DNA of 64,000 nucleotides from Bacillota bacterium. GTDB lineage: Bacteria > Bacillota > Clostridia > Lachnospirales > Lachnospiraceae. Of this stretch, positions 17,445 to 24,487 are shown piece by piece; position 1 is the stretch's first letter; each line of letters starts with the position of its first letter. The notes under the pieces were generated by a model. It was given only the letters and a program-made list of their open reading frames with translations. It made no database searches and had not been told where the DNA came from. The stretch lies in the NCBI GenBank assembly GCA_023399055.1, contig JAEWQV010000017.1:124001-188000 (forward strand), read 5' to 3'. The position numbers and the translations under genes are program-made.

Positions 17445-19733
17445 CTATTTTAACCACATTCCGGCTGTTATTACAGTCATATCGTCTTTTGGCACATAAT
17501 TCGTCTCTGCTAAGGTCTTTTCTAGAATTTTATTAGCTATTTCCTGTGGGTTATTGCTCTTTAGTTCGAGAATCAACTGTTCCATATAAGCTTCCTTATT
17601 TTCCTCTTTAATACAATCGAGAACGCCATCCGTTACCATGATTAGAATATCACCCTCATATAGCTTTTTTGTTACCGTATCATAGTCCACGCTTTTTAAC
17701 ATACCTATTGGAAGCGTTGTGGAGGTAATTGTCTCCACCCAGTGATCTCTCTTGATAAAAGCTGCTGCTGCCCCAATCTTGATAAACTCACAAATACCAG
17801 TAAAAAGATTGACGATACTAAGATCTATGGTAGAAAAGGTTTGCTTTTCCGATTTAAGTACCAAACTGGAGTTTATGAGACGGATTGCAGTTTCTGCCTT
17901 AAACCCAGCTTCAATCATTTGCTCTAATAAAGACATTACTGTTTCACTTTCCTCACCAGCATCTTCACCAGTTCCCATTCCATCGGAAAGTGCCAGCATA
18001 TATTCACCATTCTCTAGCTTTAAAAGGGAAAAATTATCTCCTGACACCTGTTCCTTTTTTGCCCTTGCCACACCCGTAATTAATTTAAACTTCGTATCAG
18101 TAACAAAGCAAAAATTCTCATACTCCTTACTAATAACAGACTTTGAAGTATCCGACACTTTCATTTTAACTCCTAAGGCATCTGATATAACCGATGCAGC
18201 CTCTTTGGCGGTAATACATCTGCCGCCCTGGCTTGCCGCATTGAAGTGTACTTCTTTTCGTTTCTCTGCCTGTTCAAAAACTGTAATGTCTTTAACCAGG
18301 ATGTGAGCCGAACGCATAGCACGAATTATCTTCTCTTCTTCGGCTACAAATCCCTGTGTGGTTTCATAGATTTCTCCTGTAACTTCTTGAATTACATCTG
18401 ATACTTTTTTTAGCTGCTCTGCAATAACTTCTCTACTTTCAGAAATTCTACTATGCCATATCTGGTTTAGTTTTGCTATTTCAAATCCTCGGTTAGTCTC
18501 CGCTATGAACTCGTCTATACTAATACAATCATCTAGAAATTCCAAGGGTATGTCATCTTTTTCAATCATACCTTTCTTCTCTGCCAACTCAAACATGGAG
18601 CATGCTGCTTGATAGGTTTTTTGAAATTTCTGCTCCCAACACTGATCTATCTTTGAGCAGTTTTTACAAAGCTTTTCCGATATATCTTCAAATATACGGC
18701 TAACCTCCTGCTGCTCTAGTTTGGTTTGCTTCTCGGTAATGATATCCAGAGTTTTAGAAAGCTTTAAAAAGGAATCAGAAAACACTCTCATTCTTGCCTT
18801 TGCAATCTTTCTTAAATTAATTGTTGCTAATTGCTCTTGTTTCCCGGTTCCACCCACCGCGTCCATTTTATAGCTAAGGCTGGACGGAAGTAACAGGAAG
18901 AGAATTACAGCCGTACATAGTGCTCCAATCTCTGCTGTATTAAGATCCATTTCACTATTAATTGTACCCATAAGTACTGCTGTAAGTATGTATATGATGG
19001 CTGTTGGAAACCGTCCCATTTCCCGAAAAACAGCCGGGATAATTCCCATTACTGCATATAATCCAATCTCTGAAACAGAATTTCCACGAAGACCTATTGC
19101 CAAACCACATACAGCTCCGGTAATTGCACCTTGTCCAACTCCAAATTTATAGGTAAAGAACAATACAATAAAATATACAACACTTTTTAACGGTGAGATA
19201 AATTCCATATCAAATTCCGGTATGGCATAGATAACTACCGCTACCATTGCTGCAATACTAATCATCTGCTCATTGTTCATTCGATAATCTTTACCCACTT
19301 GTTGCAAATACCCCATTGCAATTTGAAAAATTCCAGAGGCTACCACCGCAATAATAGCTTCTAAAGACGCTAAAACAGCACTGTCAGCAAAATTACCTGA
19401 TGCGGATGCCTCAAGTAACGAGAATAAAAGTAACATAATCGAAGGAAAAATGGATAAAAGCATTTTAGGTACTTTTTTATTTTTAAATAGAGGGGACTCC
19501 ATAAATATTAAGGATGCTACCATCGCAAGTGCATATTTTAATATTTGTGTTGGCTCCATGACAGAAGCAATACCGAGCAATACCACGATAAGGGACATAC
19601 CTGCTCCTGCATTTGTCAGATAAGCTGCCGTAAAATATCCAATAGCCAGTGGATTCATTTCATTAAACATAGCTCTGGCAATAATAAATCCTAATAAATA
19701 TACTAGAAAGGTCCTCTTTGTAAATCGTCTCAT
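17445..19733 (-). CDS. spoIIE: Stage II sporulation protein E, membrane PP2C phosphatase
   Basis: This 762-residue protein has about ten hydrophobic segments in its first 290 residues, a central region with a cysteine cluster (CKNCSKIDQC) that helps ring assembly and FtsZ contact, and a C-terminal PP2C/SpoIIE phosphatase domain (about 560-760). Metal-binding DGMGTGEDAGEES is near 582 and VTDGVLDCI near 720. SpoIIE dephosphorylates SpoIIAA to release sigma-F in the forespore. The ATG is 13 bases after GGAGG, a long spacing, but no closer in-frame start exists. A Spo0A-type promoter lies upstream. Confidence 0.96.
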   Translation of the reverse strand: MRRFTKRTFLVYLLGFIIARAMFNEMNPLAIGYFTAAYLTNAGAGMSLIVVLLGIASVMEPTQILKYALAMVASLIFMESPLFKNKKVPKMLLSIFPSIMLLLFSLLEASASGNFADSAVLASLEAIIAVVASGIFQIAMGYLQQVGKDYRMNNEQMISIAAMVAVVIYAIPEFDMEFISPLKSVVYFIVLFFTYKFGVGQGAITGAVCGLAIGLRGNSVSEIGLYAVMGIIPAVFREMGRFPTAIIYILTAVLMGTINSEMDLNTAEIGALCTAVILFLLLPSSLSYKMDAVGGTGKQEQLATINLRKIAKARMRVFSDSFLKLSKTLDIITEKQTKLEQQEVSRIFEDISEKLCKNCSKIDQCWEQKFQKTYQAACSMFELAEKKGMIEKDDIPLEFLDDCISIDEFIAETNRGFEIAKLNQIWHSRISESREVIAEQLKKVSDVIQEVTGEIYETTQGFVAEEEKIIRAMRSAHILVKDITVFEQAEKRKEVHFNAASQGGRCITAKEAASVISDALGVKMKVSDTSKSVISKEYENFCFVTDTKFKLITGVARAKKEQVSGDNFSLLKLENGEYMLALSDGMGTGEDAGEESETVMSLLEQMIEAGFKAETAIRLINSSLVLKSEKQTFSTIDLSIVNLFTGICEFIKIGAAAAFIKRDHWVETITSTTLPIGMLKSVDYDTVTKKLYEGDILIMVTDGVLDCIKEENKEAYMEQLILELKSNNPQEIANKILEKTLAETNYVPKDDMTVITAGMWLK

Positions 19734-19785
19734 AACAACACATATGCCTCCTGCTTCTACTTGTTGATTGGATTACTGTGTTGTT

Positions 19786-19818
19786 ATTATAGGAAGTGCT
19801 TACTGAAATCTTTGTCAG
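19786..19818 (-). promoter_or_regulatory. spoIIE promoter, sigma-A elements with a 21-bp spacer
   Basis: On the minus strand CTGACA (19813-19818) and TATAAT (19786-19791) are 21 bp apart. Spacers of 21-22 bp are the known hallmark of the Bacillus spoIIE and spoIIG promoters that need Spo0A-P to be used by sigma-A. The position, about 55 bp upstream of the start codon, fits. Confidence 0.7.
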
Positions 19819-19845
19819 TTTAAAGCTCTGTTTTTGAAAAACTTT

Positions 19846-19873
19846 ATGACAAAATAGCCATAGAAAAGTCGAA
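19846..19873 (-). promoter_or_regulatory. Candidate Spo0A boxes upstream of spoIIE
   Basis: Two sites resemble the 0A box TGTCGAA. AGTCGAA is at 19867-19873 on the plus strand (6 of 7). TGTCATA in TTTTGTCATAAA is at about 19846-19852 on the minus strand (5 of 7). They lie roughly 65-95 bp upstream of the inferred start, where Spo0A-P binds in Bacillus. Confidence 0.5.
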
Positions 19874-20187
19874 ATTATCGATTAAAGGGAGTTAACAGAT
19901 ATTAAGAACTTGAAAATCATCCTGTTTTTCTACTTATTATTACCTTAACAATGCAAGGTTTGCTAGTCAACTTTATGATATAACTCTATACCTAGTAGCT
20001 AATATCTATCTGTACACAAGATAGGTCTCTTAGTCCATATTGTAATCAATCTTAATGCTTGTAAAAATATGTTGTAGGTATTTCTATAATTTTTTACTCA
20101 AAAGACACAATTTATAAATCTTATATCAATAATTTTATGTTTGGAGATAATAACTTAATCAAATTAACATCAAAAAGTTAAACGCAG
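19874..20187. other. AT-rich gap, no gene seen
   Basis: Beyond the spoIIE control region this stretch of about 310 bp has stops in all frames. It shows no convincing promoter, hairpin or repeat until the tRNA terminator. Confidence 0.5.
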
Positions 20188-20219
20188 TAAAAAAGAGAGC
20201 CTATTAGACTCTCTTTTAT
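20188..20219 (-). terminator. Intrinsic terminator after tRNA-Met
   Basis: AAAAGAGAGTCT and GGCTCTCTTTTTT pair on the minus strand, with a T-run, starting 3-4 bases after the tRNA 3' end. Confidence 0.85.
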
Positions 20220-20221
20220 CG

Positions 20222-20295
20222 TAGCGAAGGACGGATTTGAACCGCCGACACTGCGGGTATGAACCGCATGCTCTCGCCAGCTGAGCTACTTCGCC
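20222..20295 (-). tRNA. tRNA-Met (CAU), elongator type
   Basis: A full cloverleaf can be drawn on the minus strand. The acceptor stem is GGCGAAG/CTTCGCT with G1:U72 and discriminator A. The D arm has GCTC/GAGC, the anticodon stem TGCGG/CCGCA has the loop TTCATAC (anticodon CAT), and the T arm has TTCAAAT. The G1 pairing and sequence match elongator tRNA-Met; initiator tRNA has an unpaired position 1-72. A lysidine-modified tRNA-Ile is less likely. The CCA end is not encoded. Confidence 0.93.
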
Positions 20296-20310
20296 GAAGT
20301 GACGAACTTC

Positions 20311-20339
20311 ATTATATCTGCTTTCCAAAGACTTGTCAA
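20311..20339 (-). promoter_or_regulatory. Consensus promoter of tRNA-Met
   Basis: TTGACA, 17 bp, TATAAT on the minus strand, a perfect sigma-A match. It ends about 15 bp before the mature tRNA 5' end and lies just after the divIC stop. Confidence 0.9.
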
Positions 20340-20344
20340 TCCAT

Positions 20345-20632
20345 TTATTCTTGTCTTTTAAAAATATATTCATCCTCATAGACAAGTCCCAATTTGTCCC
20401 TGGCTATCTCTTCAATATAACTCTTTGTCTGAACATATGCTTTGAAGTTCTCGATTTCTTTCTTTCGTTCCTTCTCATCCTCTATTTGTGCCTCTAAACG
20501 ACTGGTTTTCAGCTTTGCTTCATCATATCGATCCTCGAGCCCTACCCTACTATAAGCAACAATTGCAAATAGAATGAGAACCACAAATGAAATTATTCCG
20601 ATACCTGTCCCACTTTTTTTTCTGCTTCTCAT
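20345..20632 (-). CDS. divIC: DivIC/FtsB-family septum formation protein
   Basis: This is a 95-residue bitopic membrane protein with a basic N-terminus, one membrane helix (about 9-31) and a coiled coil (about 35-70, EAKLKTSRLEAQIEDEKERKKEIE). It ends with the family motif YIEEIARDKLGLVYEDEYIF. DivIC works with FtsL and DivIB in the divisome. Two starts are possible: the ATG at 20659 lacks a ribosome site, while the ATG at 20632 follows AAAGGTG and is preferred. The position after yabP-yabQ matches the Bacillus order. Confidence 0.88.
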   Translation of the reverse strand: MRSRKKSGTGIGIISFVVLILFAIVAYSRVGLEDRYDEAKLKTSRLEAQIEDEKERKKEIENFKAYVQTKSYIEEIARDKLGLVYEDEYIFKRQE

Positions 20633-20692
20633 CCCAATGCAACACCTTTCTTTAGACATAATTACTTGACAGACTGTTCCTTCTTGTACTCT

Positions 20693-21475
20693 TTAACTTC
20701 TCTTCTGTCCATTTGCCCTTAGGCTATCCTTTGGCTGACTATTCTCTACCTTATTACCAGTTGACGTATACAGACTTAGTTCAACCGGTTTTCTTTTTTC
20801 TACAGACAAGCTTTTTTCCAGTATAACTTGGTTATCTACCTTTGCATTTGCAGGAACGTTTCTTTTTTTGGAGGGTTTTTTCTTTGCATTTTTTGCTTGA
20901 GCCAGCTTCTGTTTTTCTTCCAGCTTTGCTTTATTTTTTTGAAAATATAGCTCCTGCTTTTTCTGTTTCTCTATGGCCTTCTGTTCCAGTAACTGTTTTC
21001 TCTTAGCCGCTCTTTTTTGTTTCTTAGTATTTACTGCTATTTTAAACGAATCCAACTGTTTTTTCAATCGTTTAAATATGAAATTTCTAATTTTTCTAAT
21101 TCTGCTCCGGACACGACAATAAAACCTCTTCACCATTTTAATTGCCATTGTAAAAGGTGTAAGTAGAAGTTTAATTAATTTGGTTATGCTATTCACAATA
21201 AAGTTACTGATTGTGTAATGATAAAACACCATGCCAAGTGAAACTCCGATTACTGAAAACCCTCGGATTATTCCATTATTAGAATTATAGATCATGGCAA
21301 AAATAAATACACTTGCTACTACCCAGAATATAATATCCTCTATAGCCAGAATTATTGTATTATGCTTTATAATTCTATGAAAAATTCTTAGAAAATCGTA
21401 TACAAATAAAATAATTATGCCCCATAGTATAGATATGAGAAAGAATTGCAGCTCTGTTGCAATTGCATGATTCAT
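20693..21475 (-). CDS. yabQ: Spore cortex biosynthesis protein YabQ
   Basis: This is a 260-residue protein. The first half has four to five hydrophobic helices with the YabQ pattern (ELQFFLISILWGIIILFVYDFLRIFHR). The second half (about 130-260) is highly basic and Lys/Gln-rich, with a predicted coiled coil (KRKQLLEQKAIEKQKKQE). The long tail is larger than in Bacillus YabQ. In Bacillus, YabQ sits in the outer forespore membrane and is needed for cortex formation. AGGAGG precedes the ATG, and yabP is 9 bp upstream. Confidence 0.88.
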   Translation of the reverse strand: MNHAIATELQFFLISILWGIIILFVYDFLRIFHRIIKHNTIILAIEDIIFWVVASVFIFAMIYNSNNGIIRGFSVIGVSLGMVFYHYTISNFIVNSITKLIKLLLTPFTMAIKMVKRFYCRVRSRIRKIRNFIFKRLKKQLDSFKIAVNTKKQKRAAKRKQLLEQKAIEKQKKQELYFQKNKAKLEEKQKLAQAKNAKKKPSKKRNVPANAKVDNQVILEKSLSVEKRKPVELSLYTSTGNKVENSQPKDSLRANGQKRS

Positions 21476-21484
21476 ACAGGCCTC

Positions 21485-21772
21485 CTACTTGAATAGCCTG
21501 CCAAACAGCGATTCCGAAGATTTACCTGCATTTGAAGCATCAGAATAGGTTAAGCTATCAATTCGTCCATCAATATCAACTTCACCCTTTTCAAGGGTAA
21601 GACGGTTAACATGTAGTTCGCTACCACGAATCATAAGAATTCCCTGCTCGGTCTGCAAAAGCACCTCTCCCGCATCAAAAGAGAGCACATCATTTACCCC
21701 TGTAATTGCTGCTGCCTTTCTTGCATTAATATTAAGCTTATGGCCCTTTAGTACCTGTTGTTTTTCATCCAT
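21485..21772 (-). CDS. yabP: Sporulation protein YabP
   Basis: This 95-residue YabP/YqfC-family protein has the core KLNINARKAAAITGVNDVLSFDAGEVLLQTEQGILMIRG and the ending VDIDGRIDSLTYSD. The ATG at 21772 is chosen because GGAGG is six bases upstream; a longer frame to 21820 has no such site. It is a small forespore-membrane-associated protein co-expressed with YabQ. It has its own likely promoter, since a terminator separates it from rqcP. Confidence 0.9.
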   Translation of the reverse strand: MDEKQQVLKGHKLNINARKAAAITGVNDVLSFDAGEVLLQTEQGILMIRGSELHVNRLTLEKGEVDIDGRIDSLTYSDASNAGKSSESLFGRLFK

Positions 21773-21864
21773 AGATATCCTCCATTCTTTCCATAAACTG
21801 TGAAAGTTTTTCTTATACACCTATAAATAATCGTCCGTAAAATGGAACAAGATGTACCTTTTTA

Positions 21865-21894
21865 AGTATATGAGAAGATCTTTCAGTTAATGAC
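21865..21894 (-). promoter_or_regulatory. Candidate sigma-E promoter for yabP-yabQ
   Basis: The minus strand reads GTCATTA, about 15 bp, then CATATACT, close to the sigma-E -10 consensus CATACANT. It lies about 95 bp upstream of yabP. In Bacillus yabP is a sigma-E gene. The -35 match is partial. Confidence 0.38.
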
Positions 21895-21993
21895 GATACT
21901 TATTTTATGAGCAAAAAAATCTTTTTCTAATAAAGTATCAGTTAGAATGAGGCTTTCGTGCCTGTGAGGACAGGATGAACTTTGTTCTTACTT

Positions 21994-22046
21994 AAAAGAG
22001 GTTTTACAATGTCGCTTCTAACCACACTGTAAAACCTCTTTTGTTA
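21994..22046 (-). terminator. Intrinsic terminator after rqcP
   Basis: AAAAGAGGTTTTACA pairs with TGTAAAACCTCTTTT across a loop of about 20 bases. It starts 5 bases after the rqcP stop, with T-runs on both strands. It separates rqcP from yabP. Confidence 0.85.
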
Positions 22047-22050
22047 TTAT

Positions 22051-22290
22051 CTACAAATATTTGTATAACTCCTTGGCATCATCTTTTCTTGTTGATTCCT
22101 GTACATCCAGTACTTCAACCTTCACCAACTTAGCCCCAAATCCAATTTCTATTACGTCTCCTACTTTCACTGTTGCAGAAGCTTTGGCTGGCTTACTATT
22201 AATCATAACTCTTCCTGCATCACAGGCTTCGTTGGCAATGGTACGACGTTTAATCAACCTTGATACCTTTAAAAACTTGTCTAATCTCAT
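22051..22290 (-). CDS. rqcP: S4-domain RNA-binding protein RqcP (YabO/Hsp15 family)
   Basis: This 79-residue protein is essentially one S4 domain: MRLDKFLKVSRLIKRRTIANEACDAGRVMINSKPAKASATVKVGDVIEI. In Bacillus the orthologue binds 50S ribosome-nascent chain complexes and helps RqcH add C-terminal alanine tails in ribosome quality control. The size and position after mazG-hup match that protein. GGAG precedes the ATG. Confidence 0.92.
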   Translation of the reverse strand: MRLDKFLKVSRLIKRRTIANEACDAGRVMINSKPAKASATVKVGDVIEIGFGAKLVKVEVLDVQESTRKDDAKELYKYL

Positions 22291-22334
22291 ATTGACTCCA
22301 ATCTGTTATTAAAAGGATGCGGAGTGCTTTTAAT

Positions 22335-22372
22335 AACAAGATGAAACGACAAATCGTTTCACTTGCCATGAA
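22335..22372. repeat. Dispersed palindromic repeat, copy 2
   Basis: CAAG-A-TGAAACGA and TCGTTTCA-CTTG arms surround a 4-base loop. It lies between hup and rqcP, directly beside the hup terminator. Confidence 0.65.
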
Positions 22373-22374
22373 TT

Positions 22375-22422
22375 AAAAAAAGGCTGTCTTAAATTCTTTC
22401 GTTCGGAATTTAAGCAGCCTCT
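22375..22422 (-). terminator. Intrinsic terminator after hup
   Basis: On the minus strand AGGCTGCTTAAATTC pairs with GAATTTAAGACAGCCT, followed by T7. It begins about 14 bp after the hup stop. Confidence 0.9.
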
Positions 22423-22435
22423 TCATTGTCATCTA

Positions 22436-22711
22436 CTAAGCGTTAATAACATCCTTTAAAGCCTTACCAGCTTTGAATTTAGGTGCCTTAGAAGCAGCAA
22501 TAGTAATAGTTTCCTTTGTTAAAGGATTTCTTCCTGTTCTTGCAGGTCTCTCAGATACCTCAAATGTTCCGAAGCCAACCAACTGTACTTTCTCACCTTT
22601 GGTTAATTCCTCTGTAACTACATCAATAAAAGCCTTTAACGCTTTCTCTGAATCCTTCTTTGAAAAATCTGTCTTCTCTGCGATAGCTGCAACTAATTCT
22701 GCTTTGTTCAT
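22436..22711 (-). CDS. hup: HU-family DNA-binding protein
   Basis: This 91-residue protein has the complete HU/IHF pattern: MNKAELVAAIAEKTDFSKKDSEKALKAF, the GFGTFEVSERPARTGRNPLTKETI arm (about 46-70) and the C-terminal helix FKAGKALKDVIN. HU bends and compacts DNA as a dimer. GGAGGAG precedes the ATG. The gene sits between mazG and rqcP and ends in a strong terminator, consistent with high expression. Confidence 0.97.
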   Translation of the reverse strand: MNKAELVAAIAEKTDFSKKDSEKALKAFIDVVTEELTKGEKVQLVGFGTFEVSERPARTGRNPLTKETITIAASKAPKFKAGKALKDVINA

Positions 22712-22762
22712 GGATTTCTCCTCCTCTAGAGTATTAATTATATTTTTTGGATAATCTAACGA

Positions 22763-23533
22763 TTATTTAACTTCCCGCCACAACATGTCCTGATTTTCAG
22801 GGGAAAGCTCGCATAGATTTTGTCCCCTGCTCTCAGCTAGAGCAAAGACGTCTACAAATCTATTTATAAACTTATTAGTGGCATTTGTCAAGGAATTTTC
22901 TGCATTTAATTGTAAAAACCGGGACAAATTAATCATCGAGAACATGGCATCCCCAAATTCCTCGAAAATCTTGCTTTTATCCCCATTTTCAATGGCTTCC
23001 GTGAGTTCGTCAAGCTCTTCATAGACCTTTTTTAAAGCCTGTTTATAATCTTCAAAATCCATCCCAGACTTTGATGCTTTCTTCTGGACTTTTTCTGCTC
23101 TGATGTTAGCCGGAAATGCTTTGGGAACACTAAGCACTTCTTGTACTGGACTAACATTTTGCTTTTCCGCACTTTTAATCTCTTCCCAATTGGCCAGAAC
23201 CTCTTCACTATTTTCAACGATTGCTTCACCGAATACATGGGGATGCCTTCGAATCATTTTTTCAGATACTCCTTGAACAACATCTTCAATTGTAAATTCT
23301 TTGGTTTCTTCTGCAATTACACTATGAAGTGCAACTTGCAAGAGAATATCTCCGAGTTCTTCACTAAGATTTTGATAGTCCTTATTATCAATTGCTTCTA
23401 AGGTTTCATAGCACTCTTCAATCAAACAGGTCTTAAGACTTTCATGGGTCTGCTCCCTGTCCCAAGGGCACCCCTCCTTGCTTCTTAGCTTGCGTATGAT
23501 TTCCATAAACTCATTAAAATTATAGTTTGTCAC
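22763..23533 (-). CDS. mazG: Nucleoside triphosphate pyrophosphohydrolase MazG
   Basis: This 256-residue protein has two tandem MazG domains. The first has CPWDREQTHESLKTCLIEECYE and EELGDILLQ near 58-66. The second has YEELDELTEAI and EEFGDAMFSMIN near 190. Both carry the acidic EExxE/ExxD metal sites. It lacks the N-terminal methylase domain of Bacillus YabN. It hydrolyses NTPs and dNTPs, cleaning damaged nucleotides. The start is a GTG five bases after GGGAGG. Confidence 0.93.
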   Translation of the reverse strand: MTNYNFNEFMEIIRKLRSKEGCPWDREQTHESLKTCLIEECYETLEAIDNKDYQNLSEELGDILLQVALHSVIAEETKEFTIEDVVQGVSEKMIRRHPHVFGEAIVENSEEVLANWEEIKSAEKQNVSPVQEVLSVPKAFPANIRAEKVQKKASKSGMDFEDYKQALKKVYEELDELTEAIENGDKSKIFEEFGDAMFSMINLSRFLQLNAENSLTNATNKFINRFVDVFALAESRGQNLCELSPENQDMLWREVK

Positions 23534-23673
23534 ATTAACCTCCCGTTAACGAAACCCGTAACTTATCATTTGTATCAGGGATATTCACATTACAGAATAT
23601 CTACTATTTAATTACTTTGTGTTATCAGTATTATAACTACCTTTTCCAATGTTTACAAGCCTGTAACCCCAAG

Positions 23674-23757
23674 AAAAAGAAGGCACTCGGATACAGCATT
23701 CACATTTTATCCTATACCTATACGGTATCAGACTGAGAAACTGCTATCGGAGTGCCC
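23674..23757 (-). terminator. Structured terminator after spoVT
   Basis: The outer arms GGCACTC/GAGTGCC (23682-23688 with 23750-23756) enclose an inner hairpin, TATACC with GGTAT. On the minus strand the outer stem is followed by TTCTTTTTCTT. It starts within 10 bp of the spoVT stop. Confidence 0.7.
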
Positions 23758-23765
23758 TAATAATC

Positions 23766-24314
23766 TTATTGTTCCATCTGTCTTCCTAGAAATGCTGCTG
23801 CTGTACTTGCGAGTTTAATCTCTAGATCAGAGAATTTAGTTTTTGCATCCTTTGTAAGGATTATCACAGATCCAATGGCATCACCTTCACTGATGATAGG
23901 TGTAATAACCTGGAACATGAACTCTGAATCATCTTCGTTCATAATCTTTATATAACTCTTGTCGTCTTTTGAAGCAACAATTGTCTCTCTTTCGTTAATG
24001 ACTTCCTCTAAATCATGACTAATCCCTTTTGTTACAAGGTCTTTCTTGGTTGGCCCTGCAACTGCAATGAATTGATCTTTATCGGTTATCACTACGATAT
24101 GCCCAGTTGTCTGTGTAAGAGAATCTGCATATTGCTTAGCGAATTGTCCTAATTCACCAATTGGAGAATATTTTTTTAAAATAATTTCCCCTTCCCTATC
24201 AGTAAATATCTCCAAAGGATCTCCTTCTCTTATTCTTAAAGTTCTACGGATCTCTTTTGGAACAACAACACGTCCAAGGTCATCTATTCTTCTTACAATT
24301 CCAGTTGCTTTCAT
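23766..24314 (-). CDS. spoVT: Stage V sporulation transcriptional regulator SpoVT
   Basis: This 182-residue protein has an N-terminal AbrB-type swapped-hairpin DNA-binding domain (MKATGIVRRIDDLGRVVVPKEIRRTLRIREGDPLEIF) and a C-terminal GAF domain (about 56-180). It is full length for SpoVT. In Bacillus, SpoVT tunes sigma-G genes in the forespore. GGAGG lies ten bases before the ATG. The upstream region is AT-rich and holds a perfect CATTTTA at 24390-24396 that could be a sigma-G -10, but the -35 is poor. Confidence 0.95.
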   Translation of the reverse strand: MKATGIVRRIDDLGRVVVPKEIRRTLRIREGDPLEIFTDREGEIILKKYSPIGELGQFAKQYADSLTQTTGHIVVITDKDQFIAVAGPTKKDLVTKGISHDLEEVINERETIVASKDDKSYIKIMNEDDSEFMFQVITPIISEGDAIGSVIILTKDAKTKFSDLEIKLASTAAAFLGRQMEQ

Positions 24315-24487
24315 ATATGAGCTTCCTCCATTTTACGTATTTTAGATTTTTAGTTAGTTGTTACAATTTTTAACTAATTATATTGTTTGTAAAATGGGAA
24401 ACTTTATACATTTATTTTAGTCTTTTTATATAATTTTATAAAATATATTGAGGAAATCAATATTTTGTAATTGATTAGCCACATCTC

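Noticed and set aside
17752..18306. A 184-codon plus-strand frame inside spoIIE
   Set aside because: It is long but lies fully antisense to the phosphatase region, with no ribosome site or recognisable domain.
20170..20385. A 71-codon frame on the minus strand across the tRNA gene
   Set aside because: It overlaps tRNA-Met, its terminator and promoter, and has no ribosome site or homology.
24390..24418. A sigma-G promoter for spoVT
   Set aside because: CATTTTA is a perfect -10, but the best -35 is AAAATA at 16 bp, too weak to list as a feature.
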